From Aaosphaeria pasadenensis (Eukaryota; Ascomycota; Dothideomycetes; Pleosporales), in contig JAKLMB010000011.1 in assembly GCA_022813625.1 (NCBI GenBank), positions 124,001 through 188,000 on the forward strand: a DNA stretch of 64,000 nt, in the 5' to 3' direction. The translations under genes and the position numbers were made by a program. Positions 24,784 to 37,396 of the stretch are shown piece after piece. Numbering within the stretch: position 1 is the first letter of the stretch; each line of letters starts with the position of its first letter. Under the pieces are notes generated by a model. The model was not told the origin of the DNA and did no database searches. It saw nothing but the letters and a program-made list of their open reading frames with translations.

Positions 24784-27700
24784 ATGTCCACGACAGCTGC
24801 GCCGACGTCCAATGTCAACGGACAGGCAAACCCAAATTCGTCACGGCCTCAACTGAAGATGAGCTCCAACAAGACCGCTAACGACGCTCGCAAGCAGACT
24901 GGCAGTCCCGTGGACGGTGCTCAAAGGTAAGCCATAGCCCTCTCGCCCAATTACTACCACACTCCTTGCACTTACTCTTCATATTCATCGCACATTGGAT
25001 TCCTGTCACTTTGGGAGCTCTAATAACCTCCGTTTGGTCCGCTTCAGCACGCCTGCTCTACTCATACCCTCCCCTGCAATATTCACACACACGCCCGAAA
25101 TGCTTTTGCCCGTCCTCAGTAACTAATTCTCAACGTCTAGGAAACCTCCAAAAGCCTGGTCGCAGGGTACCAACCCCATCACTCAACGTCCCTCGAACCC
25201 AAGTACCACAAATGGCACTGCCAATTCCGTCAAGCCTTCACAGCACCAACCGGCTCCCACGTCTGACTCCGGGTCCCCCATGCGACACCTGAATGACCGG
25301 ATGATGTTTCTGTTGGCAAGCCTTACTGTGAGTCCATCATATTTCGCCGCGAATGCCGAGGAAGAGTCTAACAAGGAATTAGGGTTTACCAGGACACATC
25401 ACACTCAAAAATGGCGAGAAGTACACGGGAGTTCTTTCAGGAACATCATTGGATCCGACCGAGATGAGGTATGTTTTCAAGATGGTAAAACGGGTACAAG
25501 GAAGCGATGCCCAGGTCAACGGTACCAGCGAACCGTCAGACGATTACGTGGGCCAGGGCGAGAACCACGTCATGTCCTTTGACATTGGCGATGTTGCGGA
25601 TTTCAATGTGTCCAATGTGATCCTGAACAAATCGCAGTCACGAACACAAAACGGTATGTCGTACGGTCCTTATAACTGGGCGCGGAGAAACTGACGGAAA
25701 ACAGGTGCCTCGACAGGGTTTCGCACAGATACGGACATTTCTGGTCACATGTCAATGAAAGAGCGCACATTGCAAAAATGGGAGCCCTCGACGGATAGCA
25801 ATGCCGACTTCTCTCTTGAGTCGTCTGGATCGACCGGATGGGACCAGTTCGCAACCAACGAGAAGCTCTTCGGTGTCACTAGCAACTATGACGAAAACAT
25901 CTACACCACGACGATTAATTACAACGATCCCACATATGCACAGAAGCATGCACGCGCATCCAAACTTGCCAGCGAGATCGAAGGAAGCAGCTCCACGAAT
26001 GCCCACGTGCGCGAAGAGAGGGGATTGACTTCTGCTGATGACAAGGGCTTGGATGAAGAGGAAAAGTAAGCGAGCAACCTCCTACCATGAGAGAGCGACA
26101 CTAACACCTCGCCAGATATAGCGGAGTGCATCGCAATTTCCCACCGCTGCCCACCGGCCAGCCAAATAAATATACACCTCCTGCGAGACGCCCTCCCACC
26201 GGGCAACCGACGGTGCCGGGAGCTCCCGTAGATCCCGCAATCATATCGTCCCAATTAGCGCGACCAGACTCGGCCGCCGCTAAATCAGCACAACGTACCG
26301 CCACGCCTCCTACAGAGAAGCGCCCACAGCCTGAATCTTCGAAAGCAGACACTGTTACGAATGTCGAGGCTTCGACTGCAGCTCCGGCTCCGATTCCTGT
26401 TCCTGCCGACAAGGTGGAACCCGCACAAGGTGCCGAGGTGACCCCTAAGCCTACGCCAACACCTAAGGCCACAACGGCAGACCAAGCACATAGGATCAAT
26501 ACTACGTTACCCTCAGCGACCGTTGCCCGTCGACCAGGACGACCGGAGAACGCTACCGCGACTGTGGAGCACGATCTACTTGACTCTTTCAAGCAATTCG
26601 CTACGCAAGAAAAGCTGCGCGTCTCTGAACGACAAAGGACCATTGCAAGGGAAAATAAGGCAGTAAAGCTGAATGACTTGAAGAAGTTCTCACTCAACTT
26701 TAAGCTAAATACTCCTGTCCCCACCGATCTTGTCCCTATCCTTGCTAAAGACGAGGGCAAGCAGAAATTGATTGTCGACAAAGCTCTGCGCGCCGTTCAA
26801 GAGTCAAAAACCACTCCAAGCAAACCGACTCCTGGACCTGCGGAAGTGAAGCCACCTACTTCACGTACTGCATCCTCATCCAAGCCTGAATCGACCCATG
26901 CTTCTCCCAGCGCACCAGTTGACCGCCAGCAAGGTCAACGACCGCGCCCTTCACCCAACGCACCTAACACCTATGGATCTTCTTCCTTACGAGGCCCTGC
27001 CCAGAACAGCAATCAGAATCCTCCCCGGAACACGGGCATGCTTGGCCAACGTCTCGTCAACAATCAGGCTCAGCACAAGCAAGGCAGTCTACCATACCCG
27101 CCCATTCCGCACCCTATTCCTTCTGCGGACAGCCGCCCTCAACCACCGTCAGGTCCTGGGACTTCAAGTGGTGGCCACACTCCCACCCTGAACGTTGGCG
27201 CAAGAGAGTTCAAGCCGAACCCTGCAGCTATGAACTTCCAGCCTTCTGGACCAAGCAACCAATCAAGCCCTCGGCCCGAATCGGCTCCCAAACAGGACCA
27301 AGCACCTCGTAAACAAAAAGTTGTACCATTTTGGAGTGAAAGCGATCCGAAACCGGTCATTGATGATTTAGATCTCGGTACTTCTTTCAACCCACTAAAG
27401 CGCCTCATGAGCCGATCCAAGGAAGAGAAGGAGAACCTCGACTTCAGCAAGAACGGCGGCGTGCCATTTCCCTTCAGGACTCTTCCAACGTGGACGACCA
27501 AGAACGAAAAGACCTACGAGCAGATGTTTGAGCCCCCAGCCATCCCACCCCCCATTTCTGCACCTAATGCTATGATGGGCCATGTATCCATGCATCATCA
27601 ACAGTTACCTCTGCAACTTCAAGGTCCTCCCAACGGACCTCAGCACCAAGGCCCGCACCACACTTCAAGGCATCCTGGCGTTCAGCAGCATCACGGTCAA

Positions 27701-28491
27701 GGCCATCATCCATTCGACGGCCAACAGGGCCACCCTATGCAATTTTCGCACTCTGCTTCCTCGATGCATCCTTCTCCACGTGCAGGCCCTCCTTATATGT
27801 ATGGTGCGCAACCACAGGGAATGCCGGGCTTCAGTCAAGGTCCCATGCATAACTACAACATGAGCCCTAACATCCAGCATGTGGCTCTCCAGCAACAGAG
27901 AGGCCCCCAATTTGTGCAGGGACCAATGCCAGTCATGGGAGGTCATATGATGACCAACCAACCCTCGAATGGTCCGTTCATGGGAATGCAACCGAACCCT
28001 CAGATGCAGATGTACTCTCCCAACCCAGGTCATGCCTATCCCCATTACCCTAACCAAATGCCCGGACCGCCTGTCACCAACGGTTATCCCAGCCCTCGCC
28101 CAGGTGGTGCCCCATTGATGCATCACCAAGGTTCGCAACAGGGCCATCAACAGCAACAGAATGTCGTATATGTGCCTCAGGGGGGACAACCGCCCATGTT
28201 CGCCCAGATGCCACCTGGAACAAGTAAGTAATCTTCGTTTATTCTCTATAGTTCACAAACTAACATACCCAAGTGACTCACATGCGCGGTCCTTACCCTC
28301 AACAACATCAAGGACCACATTACGGATCACCTCATCAGCACCCCCAATTCCCACAACAGGCCCATCGCGGAACGCCAAGTGGTAGCTATGCTCAACCCAT
28401 GGTGCAGCAACATTCAATGCAGCCTCAGGGTCCACCGCCTCCCACCGGACCAGCCAGTCATGGCCCTGAAGCCAGCGAGGAGGCCAAGTGA
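24784..28491 (+). CDS. PBP1: Pbp1 / ataxin-2 homologue
   Basis: Six exons fit in phase: 24784-24926, 25141-25327, 25383-25653, 25705-26065, 26116-28223 and 28274-28491, giving 1095 aa. A divergent Lsm fold starts at residue about 90 with MMFLLASLT-GLPGHITLKNGEKY across an intron. The LsmAD region follows (WDQFATNEKLFGV, YTTTINYNDPTY). The remaining two thirds are low complexity, Pro/Gln/Met/His-rich, with a PAM2-like stretch possible around FNPLKR. Pbp1 binds poly(A)-binding protein, promotes stress granules and restrains TORC1 in yeast. The start ATG opens the frame after a CT-rich leader; a later in-frame ATG exists at codon 26. Confidence 0.92.
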
Positions 28492-29246
28492 TTGACACGT
28501 CCAAATAAGGGCGTCCGCTGAGAGCTCTGCATCGAGATCTCAACCAGTCACTGCTGATAATTCCACTCTGCATCTAGCGTAGGGGATCTGCGATTTATTC
28601 ATATTTGGCTTCACTTTTGGGCATAAGCGATGGCGTTAACTGCGGAAAAGGCGTCTCGATGAGGTGCATTCTCCGGTCCGGTCAGGGCGAGGTTCTCGCT
28701 GGGCTGGCGAGAGGAAGGAAAAGGAAGGCATGGTTACAGCATCCTGTTGGGGCCTGGTGGTACTACAAGGTGCAATCGACCAAAAGGCAAGGACGGGTGG
28801 GTGGAAGACGCTTCGGCGTCCTTCGCAAACAGGTGAAGCTGTTGGAGTAGCGGTGGGCAGGCAATATATATGACATGGCGAGACAGGACACGACAATGTC
28901 ACTCGAACAGTGAATTGGTATCGCTAGTGCGGATCCGAAAAGGAGCAATATCGCTTTTTCCGCTACCTAAAGTACCATAGTCCCGCTTATTCAATTACCA
29001 CCGCTTTGATTTAATATTCTCTCACAGTTTCTATGTGACGATGGATCGATTTATGATTTATATGTTTGCATTGATAAAATGAATGCTGGACACACACGTC
29101 GGCTCGGCATTTGAACTTCGTGCACGTGCCACGTCGTTCCGACGGCTTAGTTCCGTGGGGACAGGACCTCGTGATGTGTCAACGTTACCTTATAGTTATC
29201 CAACGTACAACTTCAGCCTTTCAATGAAGTCTGTTCCTATGATTGA
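28492..29246. other. intergenic PBP1 to inositol-type transporter
   Basis: About 750 bases of 3' flank and promoter. Short frames on both strands look random, and I see no gene or repeat. Confidence 0.5.
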
Positions 29247-31007
29247 ATGACGACCAGTCCGAGATTTATAACGGACGATTTCGAGTTGGAAAGCATGGCA
29301 CACAGGGCCAGCCTTAGCCAGGATGGGGCATCCGAACCCTTGATCTCCCATTCCCTTGATCGCCCAGAAACCCCAGGTTCGACAATAGAAGACGAAACAC
29401 AAGAGATAGATGAAGCGGATGAAAGCAAATTGGTTCGACCAGGCCTCTTCATATGGGTCTTAACACTCTGTGCGGGCATATCCGGGCTCCTCTTTGGCTA
29501 CGACACGGGGGTAATAAGCTCGACGCTCGTCTCCATAAACACAGACCTCAATTCCCGACTGCTCACCACCTGGGACAAAAGCCTCATCACGTCTTGCACG
29601 TCTCTCTTCGCTCTCTTCGCATCCCCGCTTACAGGCGTCCTGGCCGATTCCATTGGCCGCAAGCGCGTGATCCTCGCGGCAGACGCTCTCTTCATCGTTG
29701 GCGCCCTGTGGCAGGCGCTCACTAGCTCGGTATGGGGAATGGTGGGTGGCCGCAGCGTTGTTGGCATCGCTGTTGGGAGCGCGAGTTTTGTCGTTCCCCT
29801 CTACATTGGAGAGGTTAGCCCGAGTCCCTTCCGTGGCCGTCTTGTCACCGTGAGCAGCTTGTTCATCACCGGCGGCCAGGTCGTCGCGTATATCATCGGA
29901 TGGTTGTTTTCGGAGAGGGCTGGGGGTTGGAGGTGGATGGTGGGTCTTGGTGCATTGCCTGCGGCGTTGCAGTTGGGGTTGTTGGTATTGATGCCGGAGA
30001 CGCCGAGGTGGCTTGTCAAGGCTGGGTTAAAAGAAAGGGCTAGGAGGGTATTGAAGAAGGTTTATGGAGAGGGTGATGGTATGGATGGTGTCGTCGAAGG
30101 GGTCCTGAAGAGAGTCGAGCGGGAGATCATGGAGGAAGAGATTCAGGGTGGTGGTGTGGAACGTGAAGTGGAAGGTAGTCGCGATGCATCAAAAGCTGGG
30201 TGGAAGAAGAAGTTGGATAGAGTTGGGGATGGATTTTCGTTGCTGGTCGATATTGGCGCAAATCGACGTGCATTGATCATTGCGTGCATGTTGCAGGGAT
30301 TCCAGCAGTTGTGTGGTTTCGTAAGTTGCTGTTCTCCTTCAAGATTGTGCTGTCGAACTGATTGAGCATGGCAGAACTCTCTTATGTATTTCTCGGCAAC
30401 TATTTTCTCACTCGTTGGATTCCGCTCGCCAACCTTGACCTCCCTATCTATCGCCATTACCAACTTCATCTTCACGCTTGTCGCCTTTCACTACATCGAC
30501 CGCATTGGACGTCGACGAATCCTCCTCTACTCCATCCCAATCATGGTTCTTGGCCTCGTGCTATGTTCCATTGCGTTCAACTTTATCACTCTCCCAGGCT
30601 CCCGTGCTTCTGAAGTCCAAGCCGCTGCACCCAACCAGAACTTGGCCTGGCCTTTGATAATCCTCCTTTCGATGATATTGTATGTATCTGGTTACGCAAT
30701 CGGCCTTGGCAATGTTCCCTGGCAACAAGGCGAGCTGTTCCCGCTCTCCGTGCGCTCATTGGGCTCTGGCATAGCAACAGCAACGAATTGGGGATCGAAC
30801 TTTATCATAGGGATCTCTTTCTTGCCCATGATGGAGCTTATCACTCCCGTTGGAACTTTCGCGGCTTATGCCGGTGTCTGTTTGCTTTCTTGGTGGACGA
30901 TATGGAAGATCTACCCAGAGACCGCAGGACTCAGCTTGGAGGGCGTCAATGGGTTATTGAAAGATGGATGGGGCGTCCAAGAAAGTATTCGTCGCAGAGA
31001 ACATTGA
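29247..31007 (+). CDS. MFS transporter, myo-inositol type (Itr-like)
   Basis: Two exons, 29247-30320 and 30375-31007, give 568 aa. A hydrophilic acidic N-terminus of about 65 residues precedes 12 predicted helices. Signatures are GLLFGYDTGVIS in helix 1, DSIGRKR after helix 2, PLYIGEVSPSPFRGRL in helix 4-5, PETPRWLVK, GFQQLCGFNSLMYFSA across the intron, IDRIGRRR, and the WQQGELFPLSVRSLG segment typical of fungal inositol transporters. PETAGLSLE ends the fold. These proton symporters bring inositol across the plasma membrane; the substrate is inferred by family. Convergent with the RING gene, only 68 bases between stop codons. Confidence 0.88.
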
Positions 31008-31075
31008 TCAATTTGAGCCACCTATATTAAAATAGAGTCAGACTAGGAGATATAGAAAGTATCCACCAGAGCACA

Positions 31076-34017
31076 TTAGATCCTCGTCATCTGCAGCCTA
31101 CTCCTAAACCCAGTCCTCCCGTCCACCTCATTAATTCCGAGAACATGCACGGGAACCTTCATCCTCAATGGCTCCTCGCCGGGTAGATTCATCGGCGCAG
31201 AGAACCCTGCGACATGTTTGATTCCACCCTGGCAAGTAGGGCACCTCCAATGATTCCTCTGCCTCATCCTGACCTCCCCCTCCGTTCCCTCCTCCTCAGC
31301 CAACTTCCTAACACACTGATTACAAAACTGATGTCCACAAGGCCTGATAATGCAATCACATAGCCTAACCTCACAAACCTTGCACATGACCGGCTTCTTC
31401 GGATCGAACTCATCGTCCTCCTTCGCCTCAGCAAGCTTCTTCTTATCAATTTTACTCACACTGTCCACACCCTCGAAGTCACCGCCCTCCACCCTGTCGT
31501 CCACCTTCTCCTCCACAACGTAGAACGCCCCTCCCTTTTTCGCGTAGTCCTCCGCCGAAGGCGGCGGCGGCGCGGGGACAATGTGCGTTATGGCCTCAAA
31601 GTCTGGAGGCGAGAAGATGTGCACGTTCAGCGTGTGCGAGGCGCTGTGATTCCAGATGTGGGCAGGGTGCGAGTCGACGTATACGTCTTGGACTATATTT
31701 TGTCAGTGGTGTGGGTTTGTGGGAAGGAGGGTTGAGGAAGGTAAAAAGGGGGCTGGGTGTGTGAACGTACTTAGTTTCCCGCCGGCGGCCAGACCCATGG
31801 CTTTGAGGTCCTTGATCTCGAGGTCCTCGATCTTGGGGAGTTCGGGCTCCCGCTTGGACTCGGGCGTCTTATGACTGACGTTGATGGAGGGGTCATGGTC
31901 CCACGATACCGTCTCTGCTTTATCACCCCAGTCCTCTCCGGCACTCTTCATTTTGGGGGCTTCGTAGGAAGCATAGTCTTCATCCTCTAATCTAGTTGGA
32001 TGGTGGTGGATTGGTGCTGCCGGTGACGTTAAATAGGAGTCGAAATCGTAGTTCGAGGACCCCTCGGGGTGTGGTTGCGCTGATTTCGTCTGCGCAGTCC
32101 ACGGTGCGGAATCACCAAACCAGTCTACTGAAGTTCCCATTTCATCGTCGCTGTGAGAAATACCAGCGAGGTGGGTAGTTTTGGATTTGCTGACAAAGGG
32201 ATCATCCTCGTTGGCTCCCCAACATTGAGCTGCAGAGTCTCCACTAGAGGCAGTCAATGAAGTAGAGACGTGGGGGTTCACCCCTTTTGAATAGTTGAAA
32301 CTGAACGGCTGCGGTGAGGAGCCGAACGCAGAAGAAAGCGTAGATGAATGGAACCCTGACTTTTCTTGATCGGATGATGGAGCGCTGCCCAATGTCGCAG
32401 AGTGATCTGATACTTTCGGTTCGTTTGACGACGACTTTTCTAGTTTCAAGCCAAAAGTTACGCCCTGACTGGACATGCTTCTACTATACTCTGTTCTAGA
32501 ACTACTTGAATAATCTTGGGGTCGATAGTGCGATTTCTTGGGTGGAGCTTGATGGAGGTTCATCAGCGTTGACATTGCAGCGTGGAAAACATGGGCTTGC
32601 TCACGTGGATACTTGGCCTGCGGAATTTCAAATCAGCATGAGGTCGCAAATGGACTGGCAGTAGAAGATCAACTTACCTTCCATACAACATCCCCTCCAT
32701 CTTGGAGGAGATCTTTGACCTGAGAAATTTCATGTGAATAGACGGTCGGCTCATATGAGCGGATCACGTCGCCGGCTTTGAATCCCAGCTCAGCGGGGGT
32801 CTTGTTTTCGTCAAATCCGAGCGAGAGGTCAATGAAACTACCAGTTTGGTTGGATTTGTTCACTGGTGGGTCGCTGTGCTTGTACCACCATCTCAGCTTT
32901 TGTTGGTATTCGGGGATAATTTCAATCTGGAGGCCTCCGTGCTTCTCTTCTTTTGTCTTTTGACCTAGACGGTTATTTTAGCTCTGGGGTATTTCACGAG
33001 AGCCCAAGCTGGACTTGATCGTCTTTACCTTCAACAGTATATCCAGATCCCACTTGAAAACGAATGTCAGCTTTTATTTCCTGGATACCTACTGGTGCGA
33101 TACTTACACGGCATCGCCACGAACTGCCTCACTACGCCGGGAGCAACACATATACCATCCAGCCATTGTTGTCCCGGGACTACAACATAGTCCTGCTGTT
33201 CATTCAATCCATCCTTGGTAGACGGGTCTTCATCCATCAATAGCCCGCTGATAGCATTGACCTTGCCTATGAACACGCGGACTGCATAGTTTTTAATCCC
33301 ACGATTGATCGGCGTCTCGAATTGAATCCACATGGCTTCGCGCTGCCACATGGGGAAGAAGACACCGCCCACATCTCTAATCTTCTTGGGGATCCGATCT
33401 TCGTATGCACTAATATTGAACAAGTCGAATGTTCCTAGGCTTGGCGGGAGTTGGTGAAGTTTGTTGTCATCCGGCATCCTTGTCGTTCGCTGGAACGATA
33501 TCCCGAAGCCAGTGTTGTTCTTCAGAGACTTCGTAGCCTCTTTGGAGTGATTAGAACTTTTGATGTCATATGTGATCTCATCACCGTGATGTGCATTTGC
33601 ATGGGAGACCAGCCTATCGTTTACATTGATCTCGTCGGCTGTCGAAGGCCCATCCGTGATTTTGATGGTATTGAAGGGGCGCATCTTGAACGTTCTGGTG
33701 CTCAAATGGAAGGTCTTCTCATCCGTAGATAGTTCCGAAGGCCACCTATAGCCCTGTTCTGTTCACATGGCATCAGACGATATACAATATGCGACGGGTC
33801 ACTTATACTCACGACTGATTTTCTGCCATAGAGAATTCAGCCCAGCATCTTCTTCTATCTCAATCTCCACCGTGGAAACTTCTTCTCCCTCTGGTATGTA
33901 TGTGACCGACTGCTTTTGCAACCCCCCGACCTGGACGATTCTCTTAACACTGTTGACTACATTTGGATGGGCAACGTAGCCAACTGTACCCGGGTAAGGA
34001 TAAGATTTGGCCTCCAT
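31076..34017 (-). CDS. RING-finger protein with conserved fungal domain of unknown function
   Basis: Six exons fit in phase: 33813-34017, 33108-33758, 33029-33052 (24 bases), 32678-32964, 31771-32617 and 31076-31692, giving 876 aa. Residues about 170-320 carry a domain I know from many fungal hypothetical proteins: FFPMWQREAMWIQF, YAVRVFIGKVNAISG, QDYVVVPGQQWLDGI, VRQFVAMPLGSGYTVEG and GGLQIEIIP. A stretch with FIDLSLGFDENKTPAELGF may be ubiquitin-like. A Ser-rich middle is followed by a C3HC4 RING: CKVC, then CGHQFCNQC and finally CPTC. An E3 ubiquitin ligase role is inferred from the RING only. It diverges from the HeLo-like gene over 548 bases. Confidence 0.8.
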
Positions 34018-34565
34018 GGTTGAAGACTATGAGAGAGGTGGGAAACAGCTGCTGGGTCAAATTTACAAGAGAGGCTACAGGTCCCTTTCAGCTCAAGCTT
34101 GCGACGGGACGGCCCCCAACCCAGGAATATCGAGCTACCCTTATAGGAACATCCTATCTAACGAGGCTGAGACCTAGAACCACCCTTGTGCGATGGTGGC
34201 TGATCTACTTACGCAGGAAATTTTCCGGTCAGTCGCCCTTTGGGCACCAGTTATGCATGGCGGGGTAGCTGGAGCTGAACCTTCGTATCTCGCATGGTTA
34301 CCTATTTGCTCAGCCCCAACTGACGTTCTACAAGGTGCCTGTTTCATGGCGCGGCACTTATTCTCTTTCATATGTCAAAAGGCTGAGCATTGTCGAGAAC
34401 TGGCGCCTGTTGTTCCGCAGGCGGGGATGTCGCCAACGTGAAGATCATCTGCTTGGCATTCCCCTCTGCGGCTTGCAACTAGAACAAGAAAGCTAATATC
34501 GAAGAAAAGAGGGGGGATATTTCAGCTGGGATCAGATAGAGTAGAACCCCACTGTCCCGTACATC
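34018..34565. promoter_or_regulatory. shared divergent promoter, RING gene / HeLo-like gene
   Basis: The 548 bases separate the start codons of two head-to-head genes. Both must be driven from here unless leaders are very long. I see no clear TATA box and no site I can name. Confidence 0.5.
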
Positions 34566-36265
34566 ATGTCTTTCGGTTTCTCGATCGGTGACATTCTCAT
34601 GCTGAGTAGGATCGCGTACGACCTGTACACGAGCATCAGCGCGGGTAGAAAAGCAGCCTCGCGAGACCTCCGAGAATTGGAAGATGTCCTGTTCAGTCTG
34701 CGATGCTCACTAGAGCACCTGGGAGACGTTTCAAAAGATGTTCTGGCGAGGACGGCTACCCAGCATGGCGGACCGGATTTCAAAGCGAATCTCAACCGCA
34801 TGATAGCGTCTTGCGGGACGACTTTGCAAGAGCTAGACGATATGACGAAGAAGTATAGAGAGATTGGGATAGATAAGGACCTTCCACAGGGTTCGATCAA
34901 TGCAGCAGTGAAGAAAACGCTGGATTATAGGATTCAGCGCATGAAAGTGAATTGGAAGAAGATTAGGTGGGACCAAGAGAAGCAGTCGTTGCAGTCGTAT
35001 CGGGAGAAGCTTAAGACGCATACCGATGCAATCAATCTCATATTAACTTCAATGGTCTGGTAAGTTGACAAATCGGAGTATTCTACTTCTTCATTGGTCT
35101 TCATGCTAAGTGGGATCATAGGTCCAACACCACCAAGGCCGAAGAAAGTAGCAACGTGAACCACAACCAGACGCACTCACTACTAAACAAAGTTTTGGAG
35201 AGCCCACAATTCGATGCTTCCATGCTCCAGATGCTGAAGGAGATACACAATCATATCACGCAACCGAAACTCGAGCCCCATGTTGAGTTTGCGAAAAAGG
35301 CTCCAACTCCCGGCTTCGGGATCGGGACAGTTTCAGTGAAACCCGAGCCCTCATCTTGGATAGCGAAACCCCAGTTTTCTTTTAGTTCAGCCATAGCTTC
35401 ACCAGCGATGCCATCATTTGGACCTGCATGGGCAATGGGAGGGGGAAGGACTGCTGGAGGACCAATTGGTGGTGGGGCGATGCTATCAGGCTTCACGGGA
35501 GGGTCTTCGAACGCAGTGCGCGCAAATCACTTTACAGGCTTCGCCATCTCTCCGGGTCCTATGGTACCATTTGAACAGGATGTTGGTGATGATGAAATGG
35601 GTGCATCTGTCTTCGCGGTCGAGTCAAACATCGAAGAAGAGGGCATCCCCGAGCCAACTGACGATATCATAACGTACAGAGGCCAACCTGAGATTCGGGA
35701 GTACCGAGTAATGTATTCCAAAATGCCTCGACCTGCACCACCCGCACCGCGGGCAATTACACCTCCCCAGGCACCTGAACTAGATCCTTCAATCGTGACG
35801 CTGAACCAATTGCGTCAAGTTGTCGCCAAGAAAGAAACAGAAGCATTCAAGAAGAAACACACCAAAGTCGCGAAGCCAGCATTCCTTACAGTCGCTGCAC
35901 CAAGCATCCCACAATTGAATTCTGGCCTACAATATCTCTTCCAGCCAGCCTCCGAAATCAGGACAGGTCGAAACAAGGCAGACGCAGAGTGGGACCACGA
36001 TGTTCTTCGATGGATGGAAGGGTTTAACCAGTTCGTCAGAGGCGGTGCGAAAGACCCAGTTGTGATCGATCTGCTTGTTGCGCTGAATAAAGCAATAGAG
36101 CAATGCTCGTCGCGGAGGAAAGTTATGTTTTATGGCGCAGCTGATCGGGTGGATTTCATGGATCATCTGGATACACTGCAGGATAATACAAAGTCTGTGA
36201 GGGTCATGAAGGAGATTGAAGAGTTTCAAGATTTGAGAGATGATTGGGAGGATGAGCGGAGGTGA
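34566..36265 (+). CDS. protein with fungal HeLo-like / STAND N-terminal domain
   Basis: Two exons, 34566-35059 and 35122-36265, give 545 aa. Residues 1-165 match the helical N-terminal domain found at the front of many fungal NLR-like and ankyrin proteins: MSFGFSIGDILMLSRIAYDL, then RDLRELEDVLFSLRCSLEHL and a long amphipathic helix with QRMKVNWKKIRW. In place of a NACHT or NB-ARC ATPase, a Gly/Pro-rich linker (about 240-330) follows, then a conserved-looking C-terminal block from about 430 with WDHDVLRWMEGFNQFV. The second block is not one I recognise. A membrane or signalling role is inference. No P-loop was seen. Confidence 0.75.
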
Positions 36266-37396
36266 TGCAACCAATTGTATCGGCGGAAAAGATTGTGACA
36301 TTGCTCATTGTATGTTTTTGCAGAAATAAGCTTGGAGAAAATCATGGCTTTGATTTCACTTAGCAACGACGCATTAATGCGCTTTACAGTCCCGTGAGAT
36401 GGGCTGTCTTCAACTAGAATTTTAATATTAATAGTGAATTATTGCTACTTTAATTATATACTATGGCGGTCAGGTTGTTTGCAAGTGAAAGTGAAAGTGA
36501 CTGGGGCCGTATTCTCTACGCTGGAGTCATACCATCGTCCGCATGAACTCTTCACTCTCGGAAACGTTGGCTATAGCGAGTGACTGTCTGAGTCGGAACG
36601 GCAGATTCTACCAATAAATCACGCGTCTCTCCTACGAAAACACTTCTACCACAAACTTGCCTCCTCGCTCGCCATTTCTCCAAATCATCGTTGATTCTCA
36701 CAGCCACGGGCATCTTTCACTCCAAAATGAGAGCTAGAAGTCATGATGGAGGCGAGCAGGCTGCCACGTGAATACCTGGCAAGTGTTTACGTACGCCTCG
36801 GAATCATGTGGAGCAAGGTGAAGGATGAGAATAATTTGCAATTGAGGCATGAGCTCGACTACTGCGATTATCGCAATCATTAGAATAGGCAAGAGCGAAG
36901 GAGGTGCAAGGAAGAACGGCGTAATATAGAGTACAAAATGAAAATCACCTCTTAGATATTTTCCACAGTCCAAACACACACCTTAAGACCTCTACCTTTG
37001 TGTTGTCATTAATGTGGACCAGTTGGTTTTGATTCTGTGTCGATCGATATTCATCGGTATTACGGATGAGGTTGGTACCAAAGCTCTGGTTCAGGACGGG
37101 AACACCTATTCAAGTGACTCGTAAGTAACAGAAATATCCGTCTCAGCCAAAATCACATTTCTTTGCAATACAAATAGGACCCTCCAGATCTCTACAGACC
37201 GTGACTTCTTCGTGCCTTAATCACTTTTCAGGTGAAGGTGGATGAGCAGAACAATTGCGCACGGCCATTAGAGAACAGAGTCTTCTTATTCACCTCGATC
37301 ACACTCACTTGAAACCAGGTATATAAAGCTTCCCTTAATCGTCTTCCAACTTGAACCTCAACCTCTCCACCAACAGAGCCATCCATCAAGGTCACA
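36266..37396. other. intergenic before the BTB gene
   Basis: About 1.1 kb without a supported gene. The left part is AT-rich 3' flank; the right part is the BTB promoter with a TATA box. Confidence 0.5.
37320..37327 (+). promoter_or_regulatory. TATA box of the BTB gene
   Basis: TATATAAA lies about 75 bases upstream of the ATG at 37397 and is a strong match to the TATA consensus. Confidence 0.5.

Noticed and set aside
26101..26781. 226-codon minus-strand frame
   Set aside because: It is antisense to the PBP1 low-complexity region.
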